64,000 nucleotides of DNA from JANNPJ01 sp031400005. GTDB taxonomy: Bacteria > Actinomycetota > Actinomycetes > Actinomycetales > Kineosporiaceae. Location of the stretch: NCBI GenBank assembly GCA_031400005.1, contig JANNPJ010000157.1, positions 3,969 through 67,968 of the forward strand. The letters run 5' to 3'. The position numbers and the translations under genes were made by a program. Positions 7,087 through 15,604 of this stretch are shown here, one piece after another. Below the pieces are notes generated by a model. The model saw only the letters and a program-made list of their open reading frames with translations, ran no database searches and was not told the DNA's origin. The first letter of the stretch is position 1; the number at the start of each line of letters is the position of its first letter.

Positions 7087-8673
7087 ATGTCCAGCACAGC
7101 AACAGATGCGCCTCCTGCGCCAGACGCGCCGTCCAAAAGTAGTGCCAATCTGCCCTATTGGGTCTCCGGGGACACCAACGCGTTCTTCGGCCTCGGGTTC
7201 AACGTCCTGGTCAATGTTCTGGTCCTGACCGGCCTGATGGTCGGGGTGGTCAAACTGCCGGCGGACGACGTCTTCGGCACGATCTTGCCGGCCCTGGGGA
7301 TCGCGCTGATCGCTGGAAACGCCTACTACACCTTCCTCGGCCGGCAGCTGGCGAAGAAGGAGAACCGCTCGGACGTCGCCTCGTTGCCCTACGGGCCGAG
7401 CGTGCCGCACATGTTCATCGTCGTCTTCGTCATCATGCTGCCGATCTACCTGACCACGAAGGATCCGATCCGGGCCTGGGAGGCCGGGATCGCCTGGGCG
7501 TTCATCATCGGAATCATCGTGTTGATCGGTGCTTTCGTCGGACCGTACATCCGCAAGTACACGCCCCGAGCGGCGATGCTGGGCACGCTCGCCGGTATCT
7601 CGATCACCTTCATCTCGATGCGCCCGGCCGCGCAGATGTGGGAAGCGGCCTGGATCGCCTTCCCGGTGCTGGCCCTGATTCTGGTCGGCTTCCTGGCCGG
7701 GGTGAAACTGCCCGGCAACTTCCCGATGGGCCTGGCCGCGCTGCTGGTCGGCACGGTGATTGCCTGGATCGGCGGGTACATGAACGCCCCCGACGTGTCG
7801 GCGGCGGCCAAGGACATCGCGATCGCGCTGCCGACCTTCCAGTTTGATCTGCTGATCAACGGGTTGAAGGACGTCGCGCCGCTACTGGCAACGGCGATCC
7901 CGCTGGGTGTCTACAACTTCACCGAGGCGATGACCAACGTGGAGAGCGCGGCAGCGGCCGGTGACAACTACAACCTGCGTGCCGTCCTGCTGGCCGACGG
8001 CAGCGGTGCAATCATCGGCTCGGCACTGGGTTCTCCGTTTCCGCCCGCCGTCTACATCGGCCACCCGGGCTGGAAGGACGCCGGTGGCCGCACCGGGTAC
8101 TCGATGGCCACCGGCACGGTGATCGCCATCATGTGCTTCCTCGGACTGTTCGGCCTGCTCAACGCCCTGCTGCCGATCCCGGCGATCGTCCCGATCCTGC
8201 TCTTCATCGGGTTCATGATCGGCGCCCAGGCGTTCAACGCCTCACCGAAGGTGCACGCTGCGGCGATCGTTGCGGCCTTGATCCCGAACATCGCGTCCTG
8301 GGCTACCAGCCTGATGGACAACGTCCTGGCCGCCGCCGGGACCAGCGCGACCGAGGTCGGAACGGACAACATCCTCGCCGCCGGGGTGGTCTATGACGGG
8401 TTGAAAACCCTTGGCGAGGGCGCGATCCTGGCCGGTCTGGTGTTCGGCGCGATCGTCGCCTTCATCATCGATCGCAAGTTCCTGCAGGCCGGTATCTTCG
8501 CCGGGTTCGGCGCGCTGCTGTCCTGGATCGGGTTGATCCACGGCGAGAAGGTGGAATGGGCGGCCAACCCGCAGGTCGCGCTCGGCTACCTGTTCATGGC
8601 TGTGACCCTGTTCGCCTTCATGATCCTCAAGCTGGAACCGCTGAACGAGGACCGCGAAGCCGTCCTCGACTGA
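7087..8673 (+). CDS. AzgA/NCS2-like permease of the biuret operon
   Basis: A 528-residue polytopic membrane protein with about 12-14 hydrophobic segments. NCS2-type features include SLPYGPSVPHMF near residue 100 and PLGVYNFTEAMTNVESA near residue 280, where substrate/proton-coupling residues lie in AzgA-like nucleobase transporters. The N-terminus is short, Ala/Pro/Ser-rich and cytoplasmic. Position as the last gene of the GntR-atzF-biuH operon suggests uptake of a ureide or nitrogen-rich heterocycle (biuret, triuret, cyanurate-like or purine); this is inferred from context. The Shine-Dalgarno GAGGAGAAG precedes the ATG. A long hairpin follows the stop. Confidence 0.85.
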   Translation: MSSTATDAPPAPDAPSKSSANLPYWVSGDTNAFFGLGFNVLVNVLVLTGLMVGVVKLPADDVFGTILPALGIALIAGNAYYTFLGRQLAKKENRSDVASLPYGPSVPHMFIVVFVIMLPIYLTTKDPIRAWEAGIAWAFIIGIIVLIGAFVGPYIRKYTPRAAMLGTLAGISITFISMRPAAQMWEAAWIAFPVLALILVGFLAGVKLPGNFPMGLAALLVGTVIAWIGGYMNAPDVSAAAKDIAIALPTFQFDLLINGLKDVAPLLATAIPLGVYNFTEAMTNVESAAAAGDNYNLRAVLLADGSGAIIGSALGSPFPPAVYIGHPGWKDAGGRTGYSMATGTVIAIMCFLGLFGLLNALLPIPAIVPILLFIGFMIGAQAFNASPKVHAAAIVAALIPNIASWATSLMDNVLAAAGTSATEVGTDNILAAGVVYDGLKTLGEGAILAGLVFGAIVAFIIDRKFLQAGIFAGFGALLSWIGLIHGEKVEWAANPQVALGYLFMAVTLFAFMILKLEPLNEDREAVLD

Positions 8674-8677
8674 GCCG

Positions 8678-8748
8678 CCCAAACCGCTGCGATCATGCAC
8701 GGTTGCCCGCGAGAGCGAGTAACCGTGCATGATCGCGGGGGGTTTGGG
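8678..8748. terminator. Long bidirectional terminator hairpin
   Basis: GCGATCATGCACGGTT (8689-8704) is perfectly complementary to AACCGTGCATGATCGC (8721-8736), and outer CCCAAACC/GGTTTGGG arms (8678-8685/8741-8748) extend the stem. It fills the gap between the convergent permease and ABC-permease genes, serving both. Confidence 0.88.
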
Positions 8749-8750
8749 GG

Positions 8751-9551
8751 TTACTTCACCTCGCGGCGGATCAGGCGGAGGGTTCCGAGGACCAGTGGGA
8801 GGACGATCCAGACCAGGGTAGACGTCGCGAGCTTGCCCCAGTCCTCGCCGTGCACCTCACCGCGGGCCAGCGGTTCCATCGTGACGTTGAGGTCGAGCCA
8901 GCCGGCGGCCTCCCGGATCGCACTGATCACGGAGGTCAGGATCTGCCAGACGGTGGGCAGCATGAAGTAGAGCACGATCGCCAGCGGGGTGTTCATCAGC
9001 AGCATCCCGAACGCCACGCCCATCACCACGCCGAGCACCTGCAGCAGCAGGGCTTGGCCGAGGTTGGCGGCCGGCAAGCTCCAGTTGCTGTCGCTGTCGC
9101 GCAGCATGATCCCGAGCGCGTTGCCCAGCGCCGAGAGCAGCAGGCTGGTGATCAACGACAGGGTGGCGAAGAGGGCGGCTGCGGCGAACTTCGCGATCAC
9201 GATCCGATGCCGCTCCGGAACCAGGGTGAACGTCGTCAGGGCGGTGCGTTGAGACCACTCACTGGTGACGGTGAGAATTCCGAGCACCGGCAACAGGATG
9301 CCGACCGGGTACAGCGTCGTCGTGAAGAAGCCGCTCAGGGTCCGGGCCTCGGCGTCCCCCCAGATCAGCTGGATGGTCACCGCCACCAGCGAGATCAGGC
9401 CAATGCTGACCAGGAGCCAGAACCCGGCCCGGGTGTCGATCATCTTGCGCATCTCGACCACGGTGAGCCGGGTCAGGCTCGGGCGAGCCGGCGGTTTCGC
9501 GGAACTGTCGGGAGACGCCCAGTCGGGGCGGGACAGCGTTTCGGCGCTCAT
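8751..9551 (-). CDS. ABC-2 type transporter permease
   Basis: A 266-residue membrane protein with about six hydrophobic segments (for example FWLLVSIGLISLVAVTIQL, LYPVGILLPVLGILTV, MGVAFGMLLMNTPLAIVLYF). The TSEWSQRTALTTFTLVPER loop is typical of ABC-2 permeases of the bacteriocin/antibiotic-exporter type. It is co-transcribed with the ATPase gene upstream on the same strand through a 4-base ATGA overlap. A sensor kinase/response regulator pair starts divergently next to the ATPase, a common layout for drug- or envelope-stress-responsive exporters. Cargo unknown. Confidence 0.9.
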   Translation of the reverse strand: MSAETLSRPDWASPDSSAKPPARPSLTRLTVVEMRKMIDTRAGFWLLVSIGLISLVAVTIQLIWGDAEARTLSGFFTTTLYPVGILLPVLGILTVTSEWSQRTALTTFTLVPERHRIVIAKFAAAALFATLSLITSLLLSALGNALGIMLRDSDSNWSLPAANLGQALLLQVLGVVMGVAFGMLLMNTPLAIVLYFMLPTVWQILTSVISAIREAAGWLDLNVTMEPLARGEVHGEDWGKLATSTLVWIVLPLVLGTLRLIRREVK

Positions 9552-10498
9552 GCGGATACCTTCTTGTCGGCCTCGGCGGCGCTGGCTGGAGTCAGGTTGG
9601 TGGCACTGGCTGGAGCCGCGGCGCCGGTTCGGGTCAGCGAAAGGAACAGCTCCTCCAGACCGCCACCGTCGGCGGCGCGCAGTTCGGTCAGGACAGCGCC
9701 CGCTGCGGCGGCTGCCTTGCCGACCTCGACGGGCTCGACGTCCACTAGCAACCCGCCGTCCGTTCTCGGGGTATACGAGATCTCGGCCCGGTCCAGCGCA
9801 TTGCGCAGAACGGTGAGGTCGAGACCGCGGACCAGGGTTCCGGAACCGGCCAGCAGTTCGACCTTGCTGCCGTCCGCCGCGATCCGGCCATTGCCGATCA
9901 TTACCAGGTGATCGGCAATTGCCTCGATCTCGCGTAGCAGGTGGGAGGAGAGCAGAACCGTGCCACCACGATCGGCGAAATCCCTGAGCAGGCCGCGCAT
10001 CCAGAAGATGCCCTCCGGGTCCAGACCGTTCGCCGGCTCGTCCAGCACCAGCACCGACGGGTTGCCGAGCAGGGCATGGGCCAGGCCGAGCCGCTGGCGC
10101 ATGCCGAGCGAATAGTTACCGACTCGCTTCTTGGCCGCCGCGGGGGACAGATCCACCAGTTCCAGCATCTGCGTCACTCTCGACCGTGGAACGTCGAGAA
10201 CCAGCGCGGCCAGGTTCAGCACCTCCCGGCCCGTGCGACCGGCGTGCTGAGCCGAGGCGTCGAGCAGAACTCCGACCTGCCGGCCCGGGTTGACCAGCTT
10301 CCGATATGGAACCCCGTTGATCGACGAGGTCCCCTCGTTCGGTGGGGTGAGCCCGCAGAGGATCCGCATCGTGGTCGATTTTCCGGCACCGTTCGGCCCG
10401 AGGAATCCGGTCACCGTGCCGGGCTCGCACGTGAAGCTCACGTCTTTGACCGCTACCTGGGTGCCGTATCGCTTCGTCACCTGCTCCACTTTGATCAT
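9548..10498 (-). CDS. ABC transporter ATP-binding protein
   Basis: A 316-residue exporter ATPase: Walker A GPNGAGKST near residue 40, signature YSLGMRQRLGLAHALL, Walker B SVLVLDEPANGLDP and the H-loop LLSSHLL. The C-terminal extension after about 215 (GTLVRGLDLTVLRNALDR and an Ala-rich tail) is usual for drug/bacitracin-type exporters. The open frame continues several hundred codons upstream, antisense to the kinase gene, but homology begins at MIKVEQVTKRYG, so the ATG at 10498 is used. It pairs with the permease at 8751 by a 4-base overlap. Confidence 0.93.
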   Translation of the reverse strand: MIKVEQVTKRYGTQVAVKDVSFTCEPGTVTGFLGPNGAGKSTTMRILCGLTPPNEGTSSINGVPYRKLVNPGRQVGVLLDASAQHAGRTGREVLNLAALVLDVPRSRVTQMLELVDLSPAAAKKRVGNYSLGMRQRLGLAHALLGNPSVLVLDEPANGLDPEGIFWMRGLLRDFADRGGTVLLSSHLLREIEAIADHLVMIGNGRIAADGSKVELLAGSGTLVRGLDLTVLRNALDRAEISYTPRTDGGLLVDVEPVEVGKAAAAAGAVLTELRAADGGGLEELFLSLTRTGAAAPASATNLTPASAAEADKKVSA

Positions 10499-10627
10499 GT
10501 TTGCCAGTCTGCACCGTTGCGGCCAGGACCGCTTCGGGCAATAGGTGATCGCTGGATAGACCAAAGTTGTAGGCCGAAGAACTCCGGTCGGTGGTGCGGT
10601 CGCCGATCGCCCGCCTACCTTGGGGCT

Positions 10628-11896
10628 ATGAGCGGTGTGCTGGTACCCCGGACGGCTCAGGACCGTCCGCGGTCGCAGCCGGATCACCCGGGACTGCTGC
10701 CGGCCGCGCTGCTCGGCGAGCCGACCGATCCGCGGGGCCGGGTACCGCGCCGCTCGGGGCGAGACTGGTTCATCGACGTCGTCTGTTTCCTCCTGGCCGT
10801 GGGGCTCGGCGCGGTTCTCTTCGCCACCAATCCAGACCGGACTGAGATCTCGACGACGGTGCTCTGGCTCGATGGCATCGCGGGATCGCTGTGCTGCGTG
10901 GCCCTCTGGTGGCGTCGGCGCTGGCCAGTCGAGATCGCCGTAGCCACCGCGCTGGTCTCGACGTTCTCCGTGCTCGGCGGGATCCCCGCCCTCATCGCGC
11001 TGTTCACCGTGGCAGTGCATCGGCGGGTTCGGCCGGTCGCCGCGCTGGCGGTGCTGAACATTGCCGCCGGCGCCACCTTCATGCGGCTGCGACCCGAGCC
11101 CGAAACCCCGCCGTTTGTGATTGCCGTGCTGATTCTCCTGATGGTTACCGGGACGGTCGCTTGGGGGATGTTCGTCCGAGCGCGACGGCAGTTGGTGATG
11201 TCGTTGCGCGAGAGGGCCGAACGAGCCGAGGCCGAACAGCAGCTGCGGGTCAGCCAGGCCCGCCAACTGGAGCGCACCCGGATTGCCCGGGAGATGCACG
11301 ACGTCCTCGCGCATCGGATCTCGCTGGTCAGCATGCACGCCGGTGCGCTGGAATTCCGAGCGGAGGCCGTCGGTGGCGAGGTCGCGCGATCCGCGGCGGT
11401 GATCCGCAGCAGTGCGCACCAGGCGCTGGAGGACCTTCGGGAGGTGATCGGCGTCCTGCGGGACGGCGACGATGATGACGCTCCACAACGGCCACAACCC
11501 ACGCTTGACGACGTCCCGTGTTTGATCGAGGAGTCCAGGCAGGCCGGGATGCATGTCACGCTGCGGTTCGAGATTCCCGACACCGATCATGGGTTGCCGC
11601 TGAGCGTCGGCCGGACCGCCTACCGGATCGTCCAGGAAGGACTGACGAACGCCCGAAAGCACGCCCCTGGCACGGCCGTGTCGGTCGACCTGGAAGGCAG
11701 CCCGGGCCCTGGCCTGACGGTGCAGATCCGCAGTCGCCGGCCGATCGAGGACCGGGCCAGGACCGGGATCCCCGGCGCCGGTCAGGGGCTGGTCGGCTTG
11801 ACCGAGCGGACCGTGCTCGTCGGCGGGCGTCTGGAACACGGCCGGCTGCCGAATGGCGACTTCCGGCTCGGAGCCTGGTTACCGTGGCCGGTATGA
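10628..11896 (+). CDS. Two-component sensor histidine kinase (NarL/DesK type)
   Basis: A 422-residue membrane kinase. Hydrophobic segments between about 48 and 180 form 4-6 transmembrane helices with almost no extracellular domain. A coiled coil (REAERAEAEQQLRV-like) leads to the HisKA_3 box RTRIAREMHDVLAHRISLVS with phospho-accepting His224. An HATPase domain follows (N-box QEGLTNARKHAPG, G-box GQGLVGLTERT). The usual DxG ATP-binding motif is replaced by a degenerate stretch, as in many actinobacterial kinases of this class. The start ATG lies in the divergent region shared with the ABC ATPase. It overlaps the response regulator by ATGA, so the two form an operon likely controlling the adjacent exporter. 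Confidence 0.92.
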   Translation: MSGVLVPRTAQDRPRSQPDHPGLLPAALLGEPTDPRGRVPRRSGRDWFIDVVCFLLAVGLGAVLFATNPDRTEISTTVLWLDGIAGSLCCVALWWRRRWPVEIAVATALVSTFSVLGGIPALIALFTVAVHRRVRPVAALAVLNIAAGATFMRLRPEPETPPFVIAVLILLMVTGTVAWGMFVRARRQLVMSLRERAERAEAEQQLRVSQARQLERTRIAREMHDVLAHRISLVSMHAGALEFRAEAVGGEVARSAAVIRSSAHQALEDLREVIGVLRDGDDDDAPQRPQPTLDDVPCLIEESRQAGMHVTLRFEIPDTDHGLPLSVGRTAYRIVQEGLTNARKHAPGTAVSVDLEGSPGPGLTVQIRSRRPIEDRARTGIPGAGQGLVGLTERTVLVGGRLEHGRLPNGDFRLGAWLPWPV

Positions 11897-12585
11897 CTGC
11901 AGAACCGCAATCGGCCGCGAATCAACCGATCCGGGTGTTGATTGTGGACGACGACGCCCTGGTCCGGGCGGCGCTGACGATGATGCTGGCCGGCAGCGAC
12001 CAGGTGTCGCTGGTGGCCGAGGCGGCGGACGGCAACCAGGTGGCCGCCGCCGTCCGGGACCACCGGCCGGACGTGGTGCTGATGGACATCCGGATGCCAC
12101 GGATGGACGGCCTGACCGCTACCGAACTGCTCTGCCGGGAGCCCTCACCGCCGCAGATCATCATCCTGACCACATTCGATGCCGACGAATACGTGCTGCG
12201 GGCGGTGCGTGCCGGCGCCAGCGGGTTCCTGCTCAAGGACACCCCGCCGGCCGATCTGATCCGAGCGATTCAGCTGGTCGCGGCGGGTGATGCGATGCTC
12301 TCACCGGCCGTCACCCGGAAGGTGCTGGCGCACGTCACCGATCCGGCCGGATTTGCCGGCGCGACCCGACGCAACCGGGCCAAGGACCTGCTCGCCGAAC
12401 TCACCGAGCGCGAACGCGACGTTGCGGTGGCGGTCGGCCAGGGCAAGTCCAATGCCGAGATCAGCGCCGACCTGTACATGAGCGTGGCCACGGTGAAGGC
12501 GTACGTTTCCCGGCTGCTGACCAAACTGGAGCTGAACAACCGCGTCCAGGTGGCCTTACTCGTGCACGATTCCGATCTGTCCTGA
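11893..12585 (+). CDS. NarL/LuxR-family response regulator
   Basis: A 230-residue regulator. The receiver domain starts VLIVDDDALVRAAL with acidic residues Asp19-21, phosphorylation site Asp65 in LMDIRMPRMDG, and the Thr/Lys switch residues in ILTTFD and FLLKDTPP. The C-terminal LuxR-type helix-turn-helix reads LTERERDVAVAVGQGKSNAE, then VKAYVSRLLTKL. It is translationally coupled to the kinase. The probable target is the divergent ABC exporter operon (inference from adjacency). It ends 11 bases before the convergent gene. Confidence 0.94.
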   Translation: MTAEPQSAANQPIRVLIVDDDALVRAALTMMLAGSDQVSLVAEAADGNQVAAAVRDHRPDVVLMDIRMPRMDGLTATELLCREPSPPQIIILTTFDADEYVLRAVRAGASGFLLKDTPPADLIRAIQLVAAGDAMLSPAVTRKVLAHVTDPAGFAGATRRNRAKDLLAELTERERDVAVAVGQGKSNAEISADLYMSVATVKAYVSRLLTKLELNNRVQVALLVHDSDLS

Positions 12586-12596
12586 GCCAGCCGCTC

Positions 12597-14252
12597 CTAC
12601 TCCAGGTCGGTGAACCGAGCTGCCGTGTTCTTAGCGGAAAGGCGCTGCCCGGCAGTCTCTTCGGCGAAGGCGTTGACGACGTTTTGGGTGATCCGGACGA
12701 CGATTCGCCGGGTGCTCTTGGTCAGCCTGACCGGCGCACCAGCCTGATTCGTGCAGCTGTTCGTCAGGGCGCAGGCCCAGCGACCGGTACCGGCAGTGAA
12801 AACCCCCGCTCCGGAGGGGCGAACCAGGTAGACCCCGCTCTGGGCCACCTCCGGGCCAGCCTTTCCGCACCTGACCCGCGCGAAAGACAGCACCTGCATT
12901 GGTTTTACGCTGGCGGCGGCCGAGGTGGCGGCCCGGTCGACCCGGCCTGCGACGAGTCCCGGCAGGACGTCGTTGGTCTTGACGCCGGTGCCCTGGTATC
13001 CCCACCAACCGTCGTTGACCACCACCCAGCCGGCATTATTGACTCCGACCGGGCCGGTGCCTTCGGTAGTGGCTGGGTCACCGTTAGAGGTTGGGTCACC
13101 GGTAGAGGTTGGGTCGTCGGCAGTGGTTGGGTCGTCGGCAGTGGCTGGGCTTTCGGCAGTGGTTGTGACCGAGCAACTGGGCCGCACGCCGGTGAGCCGG
13201 ACCGAGGCCGAGAGCTTGTCCGGGCTGATCTGCAGCGCACGGTCGGCGTCGACCAGGCGAATCTTCCGGGCCCCGGTCCCCGCACCGAAGAAGGCCAGAT
13301 TGGTGCCGGAATCCCCGGCGGCCCGGATCGCGGTGCGCAGGGACGCCGGCCAATATTGGCTGTCCCCGCCGGTCAGTACCGCCGCCGCACCCGCGAGCAG
13401 GCTCGGGTCGGCGGCCACGTCGTAGTCCGTGAGGTATCCGATGCGCTTGCCGGTTCGTTCGGCCACCTGCAGGAGCCCGGCGTCATGCTGCAGGAAACCT
13501 GCCGATCCGTACCCCAGTGGGTACGGTCGGTTGAAGGAAACAGTCTGGCTGGACGGTGTTTGGCTGGCCTCCGCCGGTTGGCTCTGCGCCACCCAGGTCA
13601 TCGGCGAGGTGAGGACGACGATCCGGCCGCGGTTGTCTGCACTTCTGACGGTCAGCGGCAGGTACCGACTGGCCTCGCCCTGATCCAGGCGCAACAGGTA
13701 ATGCCCCTCGGGCCAACCGGTGGTGTCGACCGAGCCGCGAGGCCGCCAGTCACCGGGATCGGCCGTCTCTGGCTCGGCTTGGAGTTCGCCCTCCCAGACC
13801 TGACGGGCGCCGACCCCGCCGTACCAACCGACGCGCAGCGCGCGGATCCGAACCGACCCGTTACCGCTGACCGAGAGCGGCACCGGCTGGCCCGGCAGCA
13901 CCGAGACCGCACCCGCATAACCGGCCAGGCCAGGCGTGGTGCCCTGGGCCTTGGTGATCTGCCAGTCGACAGTACCGAATCGGGCGTTCTCCGCCACCAC
14001 ATCGAAGGCCGCTCCGGTGCCGGCCGAGGTGACGTCGTCCGGGCTGAGAGCTCCGGTCACACCGGAAACGGCAGCGGTGGCGGTTGCCGTGGCGGTGGCT
14101 GTTGCTGTGGCCTTTGTTGTGGTCTGGGGACGGGCGGTGATCAGCGCGCCGGGCTGCTGGCTGCCCGGTTCGCCGGATTCGCCGCCCACGGCCGCCATTG
14201 CCGCACCCATCCCGACCAGGATGACGACCGAGAGCAGGCGCAGCGAAGGCAC
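12597..14252 (-). CDS. Secreted protein resembling N,N-dimethylformamidase beta-subunit C-terminal domain
   Basis: A 551-residue protein with an N-terminal signal-type helix (LRLLSVVILVGMGAAMAAVG) and an Ala-Thr repeat linker (about residues 47-60). The body recalls the large-subunit DMFA2_C-like domain: RVGWYGGVGARQVW, VSFNRPYPLGYG, IGYLTDYDVA and TGGDSQYWPASLR. In that family the last motif is usually GHDEYWS, so the expected His/Glu are altered here and catalysis is doubtful. A second low-complexity insert made of ADDPTTADDPTSTGDP units lies near residue 380, encoded by 18-bp DNA repeats. Four Cys suggest disulphides. Likely extracellular; substrate unknown. Confidence 0.75.
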   Translation of the reverse strand: MPSLRLLSVVILVGMGAAMAAVGGESGEPGSQQPGALITARPQTTTKATATATATATATAAVSGVTGALSPDDVTSAGTGAAFDVVAENARFGTVDWQITKAQGTTPGLAGYAGAVSVLPGQPVPLSVSGNGSVRIRALRVGWYGGVGARQVWEGELQAEPETADPGDWRPRGSVDTTGWPEGHYLLRLDQGEASRYLPLTVRSADNRGRIVVLTSPMTWVAQSQPAEASQTPSSQTVSFNRPYPLGYGSAGFLQHDAGLLQVAERTGKRIGYLTDYDVAADPSLLAGAAAVLTGGDSQYWPASLRTAIRAAGDSGTNLAFFGAGTGARKIRLVDADRALQISPDKLSASVRLTGVRPSCSVTTTAESPATADDPTTADDPTSTGDPTSNGDPATTEGTGPVGVNNAGWVVVNDGWWGYQGTGVKTNDVLPGLVAGRVDRAATSAAASVKPMQVLSFARVRCGKAGPEVAQSGVYLVRPSGAGVFTAGTGRWACALTNSCTNQAGAPVRLTKSTRRIVVRITQNVVNAFAEETAGQRLSAKNTAARFTDLE

Positions 14253-14374
14253 GGTGGAGATTGTGTCTGGTTCCTCGAAGCAGTGGTAATCCGGGGCCCC
14301 ACTGGTGGCTCAGCGTAGATCGGTCGCCACGAAACAGAGTCGCCACCCGGGAAATACTGCTCCAAGGCTTGCCA

Positions 14375-14414
14375 AACCTACGGGTACGTAGGTTACGGTA
14401 ACGTAGGCAACGGT
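14375..14414. promoter_or_regulatory. Dyad and direct repeats upstream of the desaturase
   Basis: AACCTACG (14375-14382) and CGTAGGTT (14387-14394) form a perfect inverted repeat. GTTACGGTAAC (14392-14402) is a second dyad overlapping it. GTAGGTTACGGT recurs as GTAGGCAACGGT 15 bp later. The arrangement resembles TetR-type operators that control desaturase genes in other bacteria; no regulator gene is adjacent. Confidence 0.6.
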
Positions 14415-14471
14415 GTCTGGCTGATTTGTTTGCTCGGGCACACCGACGATCGATGGGAAAGGGGCGCCTGA

Positions 14472-15521
14472 ATGACTGCATCTACCAGCACCGCCACCGG
14501 CTCGCAGCCCGACCCTGCCGAGGGCGGCGCCAGCGCTGCGACGGCCACCGGTGCGACGGCCATGGGGCGGACCGGCAAGAAGCCGCGCCGCCAGGTGCAG
14601 CCGCTGACTTACGGGCGCAAGGGCAACATCGAGATCGCCTTCCTCTGGTTCTTCGTGCTCGGGCCGTTCGTCGCCCTGGCCGTCACCGTCCCGCTGGCCT
14701 GGAAGTACGACCTGCTCTCCTGGGTCGACATCGGGCTGTTCATCCCGTTCTACCTGTTCACCGCGATCGGCATCACGGTTGGCTTCCACCGCTACCTGAC
14801 CCACGGCGCATTCAAGGCCAAGCGCTGGCTGCGGATCACCCTCACCCTGGCCGGCACGATGGCGATCCAAGGTGGACCGATCCGCTGGGTCGCCGACCAC
14901 CGTCGCCATCATCAGTTCGCCGAGGAAGCGGACGACCCGCACTCCCCGTGGCGCTTCGGCGAGAGCGTGTCCGGGCTGACCAAGGGCCTGATCTGGGCCC
15001 ACACCGGCTGGTTGTTCACCCGAGAGAACACCAACTCCCGGCGGTTCGCCCCCGACCTGGTGGCCGACAAGGACGTGCGCTTCTTCCAGAAGAACTTCCC
15101 GCTAGTGATGCTCTTCAGCCTGGGCCTGCCGACCCTGCTCGGCGGCCTGATCACGATGTCCTGGAAGGGCGCGCTGACCGCCTACATCTGGGCCGGCCTG
15201 GTCCGGGTGGGCTCCGTCCACCACGTCACCTGGGCGGTGAACTCGGTCTGCCACGTGATGGGCGAGCGGCCGTTCAAGACCGGCGACAAGGCCACGAACG
15301 TCTGGTGGCTGGCCATCCTGAGCATGGGCGAGTCCTGGCACAACCTGCACCACGCGGACCCGACCTGCGCCCGGCACGGCGTCGACAAGGGCCAGATCGA
15401 TATCTCCGCCCGGGTGATCTGGTTCTTCGAGAAGATGGGCTGGGCCTGGAACGTCCGCTGGCCGAAGGCGGACCGCTTGGACGCCAAGCGGATCGATCAG
15501 CCCGAGACCGTCGGCGTCTGA
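14472..15521 (+). CDS. Membrane acyl-CoA/fatty acid delta-9-type desaturase
   Basis: A 349-residue di-iron membrane desaturase introducing a double bond into acyl chains. The three histidine boxes are present: HRYLTH, HRRHH and HNLHH, plus the extra NSVCH site. Two hydrophobic hairpins flank them (FLWFFVLGPFVALAVTVPL, IGLFIPFYLFTAIGITVGF). The first 45 residues are Ala/Thr/Ser-rich, variable and probably disordered. The ATG at 14472 follows a GGAAAGGGG purine stretch. A dyad-rich region lies just upstream, so fatty-acid-responsive control is likely. No dedicated ferredoxin reductase is visible. Confidence 0.93.
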   Translation: MTASTSTATGSQPDPAEGGASAATATGATAMGRTGKKPRRQVQPLTYGRKGNIEIAFLWFFVLGPFVALAVTVPLAWKYDLLSWVDIGLFIPFYLFTAIGITVGFHRYLTHGAFKAKRWLRITLTLAGTMAIQGGPIRWVADHRRHHQFAEEADDPHSPWRFGESVSGLTKGLIWAHTGWLFTRENTNSRRFAPDLVADKDVRFFQKNFPLVMLFSLGLPTLLGGLITMSWKGALTAYIWAGLVRVGSVHHVTWAVNSVCHVMGERPFKTGDKATNVWWLAILSMGESWHNLHHADPTCARHGVDKGQIDISARVIWFFEKMGWAWNVRWPKADRLDAKRIDQPETVGV

Positions 15522-15542
15522 GCCGCCGGGCGTCGTCCCTTC

Positions 15543-15590
15543 GCAGCAGAATCCCCCACACCGTCCTCGGTGTGGGGGATTCTTTGCTGC
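15543..15590. terminator. Bidirectional terminator between desaturase and serS
   Basis: AGAATCCCCCACACC (15548-15562) pairs perfectly with GGTGTGGGGGATTCT (15569-15583) around a 6-base loop. GCAGC/GCTGC arms extend it, and TTCTTT follows on the plus strand. It serves the two convergent genes. Confidence 0.92.
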
Positions 15591-15604
15591 ACCTCAGCCC
15601 GGCT

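Noticed and set aside
10499..11839. A 447-codon upstream extension of the ABC ATPase frame
   Set aside because: It lies opposite the histidine kinase and has no homology; the ATPase signature begins at MIKVEQVTKRYG.
12684..14318. A long plus-strand frame over the dimethylformamidase-like gene
   Set aside because: The minus-strand reading has a signal peptide and family motifs; the plus reading is low-complexity Gly/Arg-rich shadow.
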